A DNA stretch of 64,000 nt from Actinomycetota bacterium (lineage in GTDB: Bacteria > Actinomycetota > Acidimicrobiia > IMCC26256 > PALSA-610), in assembly GCA_005779395.1 (NCBI GenBank), contig SXJP01000017.1:124001-188000 (forward strand). The letters run 5' to 3'. Positions 45,127 to 53,347 of the stretch are shown piece after piece; position 1 is the stretch's first letter; each line of letters begins with the position of its first letter. The translations under genes were made by a program, and so were the position numbers. The notes beneath the pieces are model-generated. The model was not told where the DNA came from, did no database searches, and saw nothing but the letters and a program-made list of their open reading frames with translations.

Positions 45127-46086
45127 TCACTTGATAGCTGTCGGAGCGACCGGTGCGCCAACAGCTCGGGTGAAGGGAATGGGAGTTGCAACGAGCATGA
45201 AGTCATATTGGCCATCTATTGCACAATCGGCCGCTAGCTCGTCAAGTGCCCACAATTGACCTTGCGCGAGGCCGATGTCCCTTAGACAAATCTGATGAAT
45301 AGGGAAAGCGAAGCTGCCATCGGGTTTCGGCCAGGGTTCAAACGTGAGGCAATCGGTAACGCAGCCTGCGACATCTTTCTTTCTCAGCCACTCAAGCGAA
45401 AGGGGGCCAATCCCAGGACTCGGATCGGCGAATCGATAGGGATTGGCGTCAGATCGAAACGCCATCTGGCCCGTGCGCACACAAATGATGTCACCTGGTT
45501 CTACGGTCAGATTTGCCATCGCCGCCGCTGCCTCAAGGTCGTCGCCGGAGATCGCGTAGTTGTCATCGAACCGTTCAACGCCGAGCGCGCGTGCCACGTC
45601 GAGCAACACGCCACGAGTCGCGATCGGACCCATCTGATCGATGCCGAGTTCGTGCGCGCCCGCTTCGTCGACAGCGCTCGACGGAACGCCGTTGTAAAGC
45701 AGGCCGTCGTAGCTGCAGTGTGCGAGCGCATCCCATTGCGTTGCAGCCTGTAGCCCCATCTTCACAGCATCGTCGTTGAACGCGCTGTCGCCAATGTCGC
45801 CTGTGTAGTTAGCGTTGAGTGAAACCATCTTGCGTTGCGGGTTGATACGACCGGGCGAGCTGCGATCGGTTTGTGGACCGTTCTCATCGAAAGGAATAGC
45901 AAGCGAAAAAACCTTGCCCTGTCGCGCCGCCGCGACGCCACGCAATACGGCCGCTGCGTCAATCAAATTGAGCGTGCCACGCTGGTCTTTCGGACCCCAG
46001 CGACCCCAGTTAGAGACCGTTTTAGCAATTGTTGCAAGTTCTGGAGAAAGTCCCATAAGCGTGGCATCGTACGCCGGGCGCGGCAA
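45127..46086 (-). CDS. Cyclase-family metal-dependent hydrolase (kynurenine-formamidase-like)
   Basis: A 319-residue protein of the cyclase family (PF04199): SNWGRWGPKDQRGTLNLID, FSLAIPFDENGPQ, a metal motif TQWDALAHCSYDG in place of HxGTHxDxP, RGVLLDVARALG, GDIICVRTGQM and a final FMLVATPIPFTRAVGAP. Members with this variant motif open lactones or amides in ring degradation; the substrate here is unknown. The start may be residue 1 or Met11. It follows the lipoprotein gene at 46095-47051 by 8 bp. Confidence 0.8.
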   Translation of the reverse strand: MPRPAYDATLMGLSPELATIAKTVSNWGRWGPKDQRGTLNLIDAAAVLRGVAAARQGKVFSLAIPFDENGPQTDRSSPGRINPQRKMVSLNANYTGDIGDSAFNDDAVKMGLQAATQWDALAHCSYDGLLYNGVPSSAVDEAGAHELGIDQMGPIATRGVLLDVARALGVERFDDNYAISGDDLEAAAAMANLTVEPGDIICVRTGQMAFRSDANPYRFADPSPGIGPLSLEWLRKKDVAGCVTDCLTFEPWPKPDGSFAFPIHQICLRDIGLAQGQLWALDELAADCAIDGQYDFMLVATPIPFTRAVGAPVAPTAIK

Positions 46087-46094
46087 TTGCGACG

Positions 46095-47051
46095 TCAGCG
46101 CACCGAGACTAACCAGATCGGAGCGTTCAGGCCTTCGCTGATGGTCAGATAACCAGAGCCATCGGCGAGGAGCGCAATCGCTTCGCCTTGCTTTTCTTTA
46201 GCCGACGGAGCAACACATGGCTTGCGCTCCAATGCCTCCGCTGTCGTCTCCCCGTAACTCCTCTCAAATACGAGAACATCGGTGTAGGTCCTGACCAATA
46301 CCGCTGAGGCGTCGGCGTCGGCGCTTGTGGCAATTTGACCTTCGCCGAGTTCTACCGGCGCAACGCGGCTGATGGGAGCCACCTTGCTATCCACCTGCTT
46401 CCCCGGCCTATAAAGCGACTGCGTATCGAAGTAGTCCTTAGAGATAATTACAACCTCAGAAGTCTCGGGGTCAACGAAAACAGACTCTGCATCGCGGGGG
46501 CCATCGTCGTACTCGTATTCGGTCCAAGCAAATTCGGTGATGTGCACTGGTTGCGCTGGATCTGCCGGCAGATCTGGTTCGGCTAGGTAGGTTAGAAAAA
46601 CGCTGTCGCGTTCAGCGGCGTTGTCACCTATATCTGCGATCACGAGTTCGTCGGCATAGACGTCCTGGGTATCTATGAGAGTGATGTCTTCAAAGTCGAA
46701 GGCGTCAATTCCGTCGATACGAAACTCGCCGAGACGTTCGCCAGTGAGGCTAATAGCGAAGATTCGCGCACTATCGCCGCTGTCATTGTGCACCCAGAAC
46801 ACACCTTCGTGGCGGCGGCTCGCGACTACACCTGAGATCTCAACGAGTTCAGGGTCGGTAATCCGGCCCACCTGAATAGGCTCAGCCATGTCGTCACAAA
46901 ACCGTCTGCCGTGCAATTCAGGAGCCACTGAAGTTGATGTCGGAGACGTTGATTCCATCGATATTTCAGGCGCTTTTTCACCATTGGCGCAAGCGACAAG
47001 CGCGCTCGACACCATCAAGCATCCGAAAGCTCTTCGCGCGACAGTAAGCAT
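46095..47051 (-). CDS. Lipoprotein with esterase-like/propeller domain
   Basis: A 318-residue lipoprotein (signal peptide, lipobox ALVAC). The folded part looks like a beta-propeller: ISGVVASRRHEGVFWVHNDSGD, FRIDGIDAFDFEDITL, ADIGDNAAERDSV, GPRDAESVFVDPETSEVVIISKD, and a final GEAIALLADGSGYLTISEG. This resembles the 'esterase-like activity of phytase' family, whose exact reaction is not well defined. The ATG at 47051 has GGGGAC upstream; the longer frame to 47165 runs into the curved-DNA region shared with the HU promoter and is unlikely to be coding. It is divergent from HU. Confidence 0.65.
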   Translation of the reverse strand: MLTVARRAFGCLMVSSALVACANGEKAPEISMESTSPTSTSVAPELHGRRFCDDMAEPIQVGRITDPELVEISGVVASRRHEGVFWVHNDSGDSARIFAISLTGERLGEFRIDGIDAFDFEDITLIDTQDVYADELVIADIGDNAAERDSVFLTYLAEPDLPADPAQPVHITEFAWTEYEYDDGPRDAESVFVDPETSEVVIISKDYFDTQSLYRPGKQVDSKVAPISRVAPVELGEGQIATSADADASAVLVRTYTDVLVFERSYGETTAEALERKPCVAPSAKEKQGEAIALLADGSGYLTISEGLNAPIWLVSVR

Positions 47052-47071
47052 GTGGTCCCCATTCGATCGAG

Positions 47072-47115
47072 AAAAGTCGTAAAAACCTAGAAAAACTGCG
47101 AAAAATCCACTAAAA
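47072..47115. other. Phased A-tracts: intrinsically curved DNA upstream of HU
   Basis: A-runs of 4-5 bases begin at 47072, 47081, 47091, 47101 and 47112, spaced 9, 10, 10 and 11 bp. Runs in phase with the helix bend DNA strongly. The curve lies between the divergent lipoprotein and HU genes. Confidence 0.7.
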
Positions 47116-47122
47116 GTTGTTC

Positions 47123-47142
47123 CGCAGATGCAATTATCTGCG
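47123..47142. promoter_or_regulatory. Inverted repeat upstream of HU
   Basis: CGCAGAT (47123-47129) and ATCTGCG (47136-47142) are perfect 7-bp arms around GCAATT. It sits between the phased A-tracts and the HU start, where an operator would be expected. Confidence 0.4.
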
Positions 47143-47198
47143 CCGCTGTTATCGAACTCGACCAACAGCAGTCATAAAAACACTATGGAGGAAAACAC

Positions 47199-47648
47199 GT
47201 GAATCGCAGTCAACTAGCTACCGCACTCGCTGAGCGCACAGACGTATCGAAGAAACAAGCAAGCCAGACGATCGACGAACTAGTCGCTCTAATCACCGAA
47301 ACTGTCGCGGGCGGAGAACCAGTAGCAATCAGTGGCTTCGCGAAGTTTCGCAAGGTCGAAACCAAAGCACGCATGGGACGCAACCCAGCGACAGGCGAGC
47401 CCGTAAAGATCAAGGCTTCGAAGAAAGCACGCATCACTCCATTGAAGGCCTTCAAAGATGCAGTGCTCGCGGGCAAAGCACCGAAGAAAGCAGCTGCACC
47501 TGCAAAGAAAGTAGCGCCAGCCAAAAAAGCAGCCCCAGCTAAGAAAGCTGTTGCCAAAAAGGCTGCACCGGCCAAAAAGGCTGTAGCCAAAAAGGCTGCA
47601 CCGGCGAAGAAGGCAGTCGCCAAGAAAGCAGCAGCGAAGAAGCGCTAG
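47199..47648 (+). CDS. hupB: HU-family nucleoid protein with lysine-rich C-terminal tail
   Basis: A 149-residue actinobacterial HU. Residues 1-91 are the DNA-bending domain (NRSQLATALAERTDVSKKQA, ISGFAKFRKVETKARMGRNPATGEPVKI, KARITPLKAFKDAV). Residues 92-149 are a histone-H1-like tail of AKKA units (PAKKA and VAKKA alternating), which binds DNA without sequence preference and compacts the nucleoid. The GTG start follows a strong GGAGGAAAA site. Phased A-tracts and an inverted repeat lie upstream, and a strong hairpin at 47658-47692 follows the stop. Confidence 0.93.
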   Translation: MNRSQLATALAERTDVSKKQASQTIDELVALITETVAGGEPVAISGFAKFRKVETKARMGRNPATGEPVKIKASKKARITPLKAFKDAVLAGKAPKKAAAPAKKVAPAKKAAPAKKAVAKKAAPAKKAVAKKAAPAKKAVAKKAAAKKR

Positions 47649-47657
47649 GTCCTATGC

Positions 47658-47692
47658 GAGTGAGTGTTTCGCTCTAGGCGAAGCACTCACTC
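47658..47692. terminator. Strong hairpin between hupB and the PilZ gene
   Basis: GAGTGAGTG-T-TTCGC (47658-47672) pairs with GCGAA-G-CACTCACTC (47678-47692) around TCTAG: 15 pairs including one U-G. It overlaps the last codons of the convergent PilZ gene and could act in both directions. There is no long U-tract. Confidence 0.7.
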
Positions 47693-48034
47693 AGCTAGCT
47701 CAGGGAAGTGGGCGGTGAGGAACTCCGTGATTGCACGAGAGACCATCGGCGGAGGGTCCGTGTAACAACAGTGAATTCTCACCGAATCTCCTGCGGGTGA
47801 GACATCGACCACAAGAGCGCGCACCGTAACGACGTGCGGCGTGATCACGAGATCGACGTCTACGACGTCGCCGGTCTCGAAGTATTCGTCGAGAATCACC
47901 CCGAAACCACCGAGCGACATATCCGAGGTTTCTCCGTGCGCAGCGTCTTCTATCCCTGCGTCAGTAACTCTCCGACACATCGCAGCAACGCGAACATCTT
48001 GGCGAAGGAACCTACGTCGCTCATCATTCATCAC
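47687..48034 (-). CDS. PilZ-domain protein
   Basis: A 115-residue single PilZ domain, a receptor for cyclic di-GMP. The binding motifs are present: RRRFLRQDVRV (the RxxxR part) and SDMSLGGFGV (the D/NxSxxG part). It has no output domain, so it would act by docking to a partner. A GGDEF-EAL enzyme able to make or break the messenger is encoded 3 kb away at 51013-53211. Its stop lies inside the hairpin that ends hupB. Confidence 0.82.
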   Translation of the reverse strand: MMNDERRRFLRQDVRVAAMCRRVTDAGIEDAAHGETSDMSLGGFGVILDEYFETGDVVDVDLVITPHVVTVRALVVDVSPAGDSVRIHCCYTDPPPMVSRAITEFLTAHFPELAE

Positions 48035-48091
48035 AGCTAGACGTTACCCATGATTTCGCGCAGTTAGAGACGAAACTTTTTAGATGTTGCG

Positions 48092-49732
48092 TTATGACCC
48101 AGACGCTTCGCGCAAGCGTTGCCTGAGAACGAACTTTTGAACCTTGCCGCTCGGGGTGCGTGGGAAATCAGGGACGCCATGTGTTTCCTCTGGCCACTTT
48201 TGTTTAGCTAGACCTGCTTTTTCTAACGCTGAACTCACAGTTGCGAGGTCAGGTTGCTCGGCGTTGTTCAACATCCGAAAAAATGCAGCGGCGTGTTCGC
48301 CGAGCCGAACGTCTGGGGCAGCTACAACAGCGCACTCAGCGACTCCAGGGAGCCGCATCAAGATCTCCTCGACCTCTTGCGCCGAGATGTTCTCGCCACC
48401 ACGAATAATGATGTCTTTGGTTCGATCAGTGATCGACAACCAACCAGCGTCGTTGAGTACCCCGACATCGCCTGTCCGGAACCACCCGTCTGTGAATGCA
48501 GCTTCTGTGCTCGCGCTATCCGTGTAACCCCAAAAACAGTCAGGACCTCGCGACCAGATCTCGCCTGCGTTACCTGGCGCAACGTCGGCGCCTTGGTCGC
48601 CTACAAGGCGGATTTCCGCGCCAGGTAGTGCGACGCCGTCCGAGGTGCACCTACGTTCCCAGGAATCAGCAAACGTTGAACCCGTAATCGACGGGTGCTC
48701 AGTGCTGCCGTAAGAGCGAGAACATTCGATACCCAAACCTCGAGCGCGCTCACACACAGCTACCGGTACGGCTGCTCCACCAAGACCAATCGTGGCCATT
48801 AAAGGACCATGCACAGCTAGATCAAAGTCAGCGTGATCCAACAGGCTCGTCAAAAAAACTGTTGCGCCTTGCCCAGCCGACAGCCCATCGACCGCCATCG
48901 CAGCAAGAACTTTGCCAGGATCCCAGCCATCGATCAGGTGTATGGCCCCGCCGCGCCACACTGGCAGTAGCAGCGCCGCGAGCATGCCGATTCCGTGGCC
49001 TACTGGAGCGCCAGTCAACATCGGCCGCGCTGCTGGCTGTATCGCTCCAAGTTGGCGAATCTCTGCGCCAATCGTCCGATGGGAGTGAACGACGCCCTTC
49101 GGGTCGCTAGTAGTGCCACTCGTGTATGCAATCAACGCTGGGGAGTCGGGGTCAGCTATGACAATTTCGGTGATCCCTTCGCGTTCGCAGAGCACATCGA
49201 ACGACGGCTCCCCTACTACCGCGACCCACTCGAGATCAGGAAGTCCGTCTGCTTCCGATTGCAACGAAGCCAAATTCGCTAGAAAATTCTGTGCGCCAAA
49301 GTGATCTGTGGTGATGAGCGCTCGAACCCGAGTCTTGCGAAGTATGTACCCGACCTCTTTTGCTCCGTAGAAGTGGACGATTGGCACCACTGTTGCACCG
49401 AGGTAACAGGTGGCGTAGAAGGTCGCTGCGGCCTCTACCCAATTTGGGAGTTGGAATGCAACGATCGAACCTGGACCGATACCGCGTTTGGCCATACCGG
49501 CAGCGAGCGATCGGGCCATCGCATCAACCGTTCCGAGCGACCCGCGGTACGGACGGCGCTCGGAACGAATGTCGAAGGTTTCAGCGCTCGCGCGCTTTAG
49601 CCCTCTTGCTAGAAGTTCTCCGAGCGTGTCATCGTTCCAGTATCCGGCTTGCATGTAACTCGCTCGCCTCTGCGCTCCTGGACGGATGCGCGACCACCCG
49701 AATGTCGGGTCGACATCGAGCAAGTTCTCCAT
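48092..49732 (-). CDS. Acyl-CoA synthetase / AMP-dependent ligase
   Basis: A 546-residue adenylate-forming ligase: IAYTSGTTSDPKGVVHSH, SRSYGSTEHPS, GWFRTGDVGVL, the hinge RTKDIIIRGGENISAQEVEE and the C-terminal FPRTPSGKVQKF with the catalytic Lys. It probably activates a fatty or ring-derived acid. The ATG at 49732 lies 2 bp after the stop of the acyl-CoA dehydrogenase gene, so the pair forms one operon for activation and first oxidation. The frame is open to 49840, but the upstream part overlaps the neighbour. Confidence 0.88.
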   Translation of the reverse strand: MENLLDVDPTFGWSRIRPGAQRRASYMQAGYWNDDTLGELLARGLKRASAETFDIRSERRPYRGSLGTVDAMARSLAAGMAKRGIGPGSIVAFQLPNWVEAAATFYATCYLGATVVPIVHFYGAKEVGYILRKTRVRALITTDHFGAQNFLANLASLQSEADGLPDLEWVAVVGEPSFDVLCEREGITEIVIADPDSPALIAYTSGTTSDPKGVVHSHRTIGAEIRQLGAIQPAARPMLTGAPVGHGIGMLAALLLPVWRGGAIHLIDGWDPGKVLAAMAVDGLSAGQGATVFLTSLLDHADFDLAVHGPLMATIGLGGAAVPVAVCERARGLGIECSRSYGSTEHPSITGSTFADSWERRCTSDGVALPGAEIRLVGDQGADVAPGNAGEIWSRGPDCFWGYTDSASTEAAFTDGWFRTGDVGVLNDAGWLSITDRTKDIIIRGGENISAQEVEEILMRLPGVAECAVVAAPDVRLGEHAAAFFRMLNNAEQPDLATVSSALEKAGLAKQKWPEETHGVPDFPRTPSGKVQKFVLRQRLREASGS

Positions 49733-49734
49733 GT

Positions 49735-50925
49735 CTAACGAGGAAGACCAATCACTCTTTCGGCGATGATGTTGCGCTGGATCTCGCTCGTTCCCCCAGG
49801 GATAGTCCCGCCAAAGCTCCTCAGATACTGCACCAACCACGAACCGCTACGCCACATCCGCGGCCCGAGTATGTCACGATCGATTGCGTCAGGGCCCAAG
49901 AACTCGGTAGCTCCGAGCAAACATTCCTGAACGGCTTCGGAGCCATAGAGCTTGAGCAGCGAATGTTCTGGAGCACTCTTGCCATGCATGAATTTGCTGA
50001 ATCCGCGATAACCCATCGCCATCAGGGCAACAGAATCGACGTAGTAGTTGGCAATCGCGTCGCGAAAATTTCCGTCGTCACCAAGCCGTTCGGTTACGAG
50101 TCCGGGGCGGTCTGCCATTTCCTGCATAGCCTTGACGGCACGCTTCATTGAGTATGCATACTCGATCCAAAGCATGGCTCGTTCGTGAGCGAGGGAGCCT
50201 TGCGTGATGGGCCATCCCTGATGCAACTCGCCGAGCAGGTTGGCCTTCGGGACTCGAACATCTGTAAAGAAGACTTCGTTGAAATCGAAGTAGTCGGGCT
50301 CTGAGAGCTCTGGGAACGGCCGACACTCGACGCCGGGTGAACGCATATCGATAATTAGAGCGCTGATTCCCTTGTGCTTAGGCGCGTCCGGATCCGTACG
50401 TACGAAACACATGCACCAGTCGGAGTCATGTGCACCGCTCGTCCAAACTTTCTGGCCGTTCACTATGAATTCGTCGCCGACAAGCTCCGCCTTCGTCTTA
50501 AGGCTCGCTAGGTCGCTGCCTGCTCCCGGTTCGCTCATGCCCAAACACCAAGAAATCTCAGCGCGCAAAGTCGGTAATACGAATTTCGCTTTCTGCTCGT
50601 CTGTTCCGAAGTCGCGAATCGACGGCACGATGATGCCCAGGGCCTGCGGGTTCAGTGTGCGCGGAATATCGCGTGAGCTGAGCTCTTCGAAATAGATCAT
50701 CTGCTCCGTCGGCGTTGCTTCGCGGCCTCCGTACTGTCGTTCCCACCCAGGTACCAGCCAGCCCGCATCAAAAAGTGTTCGCTGCCATTCGCGTGCCCAT
50801 TCGGGCAAGTGAGCACTCGACAGCCGTGGCGTCTCGAGAACGGACCGCTCGGGAACATTGCGGTCTAACCATTCGACTAATTCTGCCCGGAAGGCTTCTT
50901 CTAGTTCGCCATACTGCAGTCTCAT
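49735..50925 (-). CDS. Acyl-CoA dehydrogenase family protein (FadE)
   Basis: A 396-residue flavoprotein: LGMSEPGAGSDLASLKTKAE, NGQKVWTSGAHDSDW, and the C-terminal GTIPGGTSEIQRNIIAERVIGLPR region (broken by family-typical Gly residues). The catalytic Glu of MCAD is again replaced by Gly, as in many actinobacterial FadE enzymes. The start is the ATG at 50925, directly preceded by an in-frame TTG. It is co-transcribed with the AMP-ligase gene. Two palindromes lie just upstream and may regulate the pair. Confidence 0.87.
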   Translation of the reverse strand: MRLQYGELEEAFRAELVEWLDRNVPERSVLETPRLSSAHLPEWAREWQRTLFDAGWLVPGWERQYGGREATPTEQMIYFEELSSRDIPRTLNPQALGIIVPSIRDFGTDEQKAKFVLPTLRAEISWCLGMSEPGAGSDLASLKTKAELVGDEFIVNGQKVWTSGAHDSDWCMCFVRTDPDAPKHKGISALIIDMRSPGVECRPFPELSEPDYFDFNEVFFTDVRVPKANLLGELHQGWPITQGSLAHERAMLWIEYAYSMKRAVKAMQEMADRPGLVTERLGDDGNFRDAIANYYVDSVALMAMGYRGFSKFMHGKSAPEHSLLKLYGSEAVQECLLGATEFLGPDAIDRDILGPRMWRSGSWLVQYLRSFGGTIPGGTSEIQRNIIAERVIGLPR

Positions 50926-50934
50926 CAATGTCGG

Positions 50935-50961
50935 AAACTAGTTTGCTGACGCGCGTGTCAG
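50935..50961. promoter_or_regulatory. Tandem palindromes upstream of the dehydrogenase-ligase operon
   Basis: AAACTAGTTT (50935-50944) is a perfect 10-bp palindrome. One base further, CTGAC (50946-50950) and GTCAG (50957-50961) flank 6 bp. Both have the look of TetR-type operators and sit 10-36 bp before the start of the operon at 50925. Confidence 0.45.
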
Positions 50962-51012
50962 TAATCACGCTTCGGCAAACTTCAACGCCAGGGCTTAGAT
51001 AGCCCTCGCCGA

Positions 51013-53211
51013 CTAGCTCGCGACGCCACTGTTTCTATCGAGGACGCCGAGTCCGTTGGTATAAACCAGAGTCGCTGTTCTCGCATCAAGAGCCTTTGCA
51101 AAATAGAAGCCTTGAGCATCGTCGGCTCCGAGTACCAATAGCCCTGCTACCTGTTCGGCTGTCTCCACTCCCTCGCACACAACACGGAGCCCGAGTGCCC
51201 TCGCCATCGCAACGATTGCCGCAATAATGGTCGAGTCTTGAGTGTCGTCACCGAGGTTCTTTATGAAGCTCTGATCAATCTTGACTACGTCGATCGGGAA
51301 GCGACGAAGGTACGAGAGCGACGAGTAGCCGGTCCCGAAATCGTCGATTGCGAGCTTCACTCCAAGATCCTTCAACTCATCAAGAGCGTGGCGCGCCCTG
51401 CCAAGATCGTCGAACAGCGCCGATTCCGTAATCTCGACAGTGATATATCTAGGGTTGAGGCGGCTTGCCACAAGGGCTGCGCGCATAAGCGCAGGGATAC
51501 CACCGGCACCGAGTTGACTTCCAGAGACATTGATCGTCACGGTCGGCGGGCGACCGACGAACATTTGCTGCCATCGTCCCGCCTGAGCGGTGGCCTCCTT
51601 CAATATCCATGCACCCAACGGCATGATGAGGCCAGTCTCTTCGGCAAGGCGCACAAAATCGCTCGGCGGAATCAAAACCCCGTCACGGCGCCAGCGGATC
51701 AGAGACTCGAAACCACGAATCTGTCCTGTTGCTAGGTCGACAATTGGCTGGTAGTGCATCTCAAGTTCGCTTTGGCCAGGGCGCGATCTGTCGATTGCAT
51801 TCCTGAGCGCGATCTCAGTATCGGAGCGTGCCTCGACTTCTGCCTGCATAGCTTCGTCGTACCACGCGAATCTTGCCCGCCCGTTGTTCTTCGAGTGCGA
51901 CAGCGCCAGACCCGCTCGGCGCAACAGAGTTTCTGCATCGTCGGCCTCGTCGCCTGTAGCGATCCCGATGCTCGCCGAGCAGTACACGTTGCTGTTGACC
52001 CCTAAATCGACAAAGGACCCGAACGCGGCCTGAATAGCCGCGGCGAGTTCGACGACATCAGATTCGCGCCTATTGTCAACAACGACTATGAACTCGTCGC
52101 CACTTACTCGAGCGACAACGTCGCGCGGTCCGACGGTCATCAGCAGTCGACGCGCGACCTCCTTCAGGAACTTGTCACCCCCAACCCTGCCGAAACTGTC
52201 ATTTACAGACTTGAATCGATCGATGTTCACGTTGAGGGTCGCGACATGCCGATCCGCCGACGACTTCTGAGTCGCGAGCGACTGTTCAAGATATTCAACG
52301 GCGAGGCTTCTATTAGCGAGCCCGGTGAGTGAGTCATGGCGGGCCTTGTAGCGGTTTTCCGCTTCGGCTGCATGGCGACGTTGCATCTCGTCTTTGAGAG
52401 TCGCGTTAGTTTTTTCGACGTACGCATTCCGTTCCTTCGCGTCATCGAACGCGCGTCTGAACGCAGATGCGAGCACCCCTATCTCGTCGGTCCCGTAGCC
52501 CTGAAGAGAACTGCTACCGCCTCCTCTTAGCGCAGTCACCTCTACGTAGAGTTGACGTAAGCGCTTCGTTACATTGCGTCGCAAGACAAACATTCCCGTA
52601 ACACAAAAGAACACGACAACGCCACCGAAAATCAGAAAGCGCAACATGCGGGTCGATTCCGTGTCGGCTTTGATGTCTGACACATTGACCTCGACAAAAC
52701 CGATGACCGGTACGAGCTTCTTAGAGCCAGCAACTCTTACGGGACTCGTGAGTCGACCAATCGCCCTGACGACTTCACGCTGACTCTTTGTTTCGGGTGT
52801 CGAATCAACCTCGGCGCTTTCGACCTCAACTACATAGCTCTTCTTATCTGCAGCAAAACGCTCAAGCGCGTCAACGATCTCACGTCCAGCACCATCGTGG
52901 ATTCTCGTTCCGACTTCATAGAGGCCACCAGACGCGACTACGCGCAGGTCGTCATCAATCAACACGCCATCGGTCATATGGCCGGACTCAGCAGCTTCTG
53001 CAAAGACCCCTGCAACATCGCCTTGTCGTTGCGAAATTGACTGTTCGATGGCATCAAACGTCGCGACTGCCCTAGTCGTTCCACGTTGTTCAAAATCCCC
53101 ACTGGTATCTCGGATGCTCCACCACGCCAGGCATCCAGCGACGATCAGCATCCGGGCCACCAACGGGACGATGATCTTGCCGGTTAATGACCTCTTGAGC
53201 CGACCGCCCAT
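51013..53211 (-). CDS. Membrane-bound GGDEF-EAL cyclic-di-GMP enzyme
   Basis: A 732-residue protein. A membrane helix (about 12-32), an extracytoplasmic sensor region (about 35-190), a second helix (about 191-210), a HAMP-like segment and a coiled coil lead to a GGDEF domain (about 305-460; RVSGDEFIVV, an SGDEF variant) and an EAL domain (about 475-715; ESLIRW, NVSGSQL, EITESAL, IDDFGTGYSSLSYL, EGVET). The main EAL metal and catalytic residues look intact, so phosphodiesterase activity is likely; cyclase activity is possible, since SGDEF can be active. On the minus strand a TTGACA box (53311-53316) lies about 100 bp upstream. The PilZ protein at 47687-48034 is a likely receptor. Confidence 0.9.
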   Translation of the reverse strand: MGGRLKRSLTGKIIVPLVARMLIVAGCLAWWSIRDTSGDFEQRGTTRAVATFDAIEQSISQRQGDVAGVFAEAAESGHMTDGVLIDDDLRVVASGGLYEVGTRIHDGAGREIVDALERFAADKKSYVVEVESAEVDSTPETKSQREVVRAIGRLTSPVRVAGSKKLVPVIGFVEVNVSDIKADTESTRMLRFLIFGGVVVFFCVTGMFVLRRNVTKRLRQLYVEVTALRGGGSSSLQGYGTDEIGVLASAFRRAFDDAKERNAYVEKTNATLKDEMQRRHAAEAENRYKARHDSLTGLANRSLAVEYLEQSLATQKSSADRHVATLNVNIDRFKSVNDSFGRVGGDKFLKEVARRLLMTVGPRDVVARVSGDEFIVVVDNRRESDVVELAAAIQAAFGSFVDLGVNSNVYCSASIGIATGDEADDAETLLRRAGLALSHSKNNGRARFAWYDEAMQAEVEARSDTEIALRNAIDRSRPGQSELEMHYQPIVDLATGQIRGFESLIRWRRDGVLIPPSDFVRLAEETGLIMPLGAWILKEATAQAGRWQQMFVGRPPTVTINVSGSQLGAGGIPALMRAALVASRLNPRYITVEITESALFDDLGRARHALDELKDLGVKLAIDDFGTGYSSLSYLRRFPIDVVKIDQSFIKNLGDDTQDSTIIAAIVAMARALGLRVVCEGVETAEQVAGLLVLGADDAQGFYFAKALDARTATLVYTNGLGVLDRNSGVAS

Positions 53212-53347
53212 CTGACTTCCTCAACACAACATCGACGCGACAAAATGTCCCACCGTCTCAAATTTCAATCGACCCGCATTTTGCGGACCTAAATGAAATT
53301 AAAGACGTTATGTCAAGGGGCGGACGGATAACCCGTGTGGTAAATCG

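Noticed and set aside
47480..47645. Lysine/alanine repeats as a low-complexity or frameshift artefact
   Set aside because: Such tails are normal in actinobacterial HU proteins and the frame ends in a proper stop.
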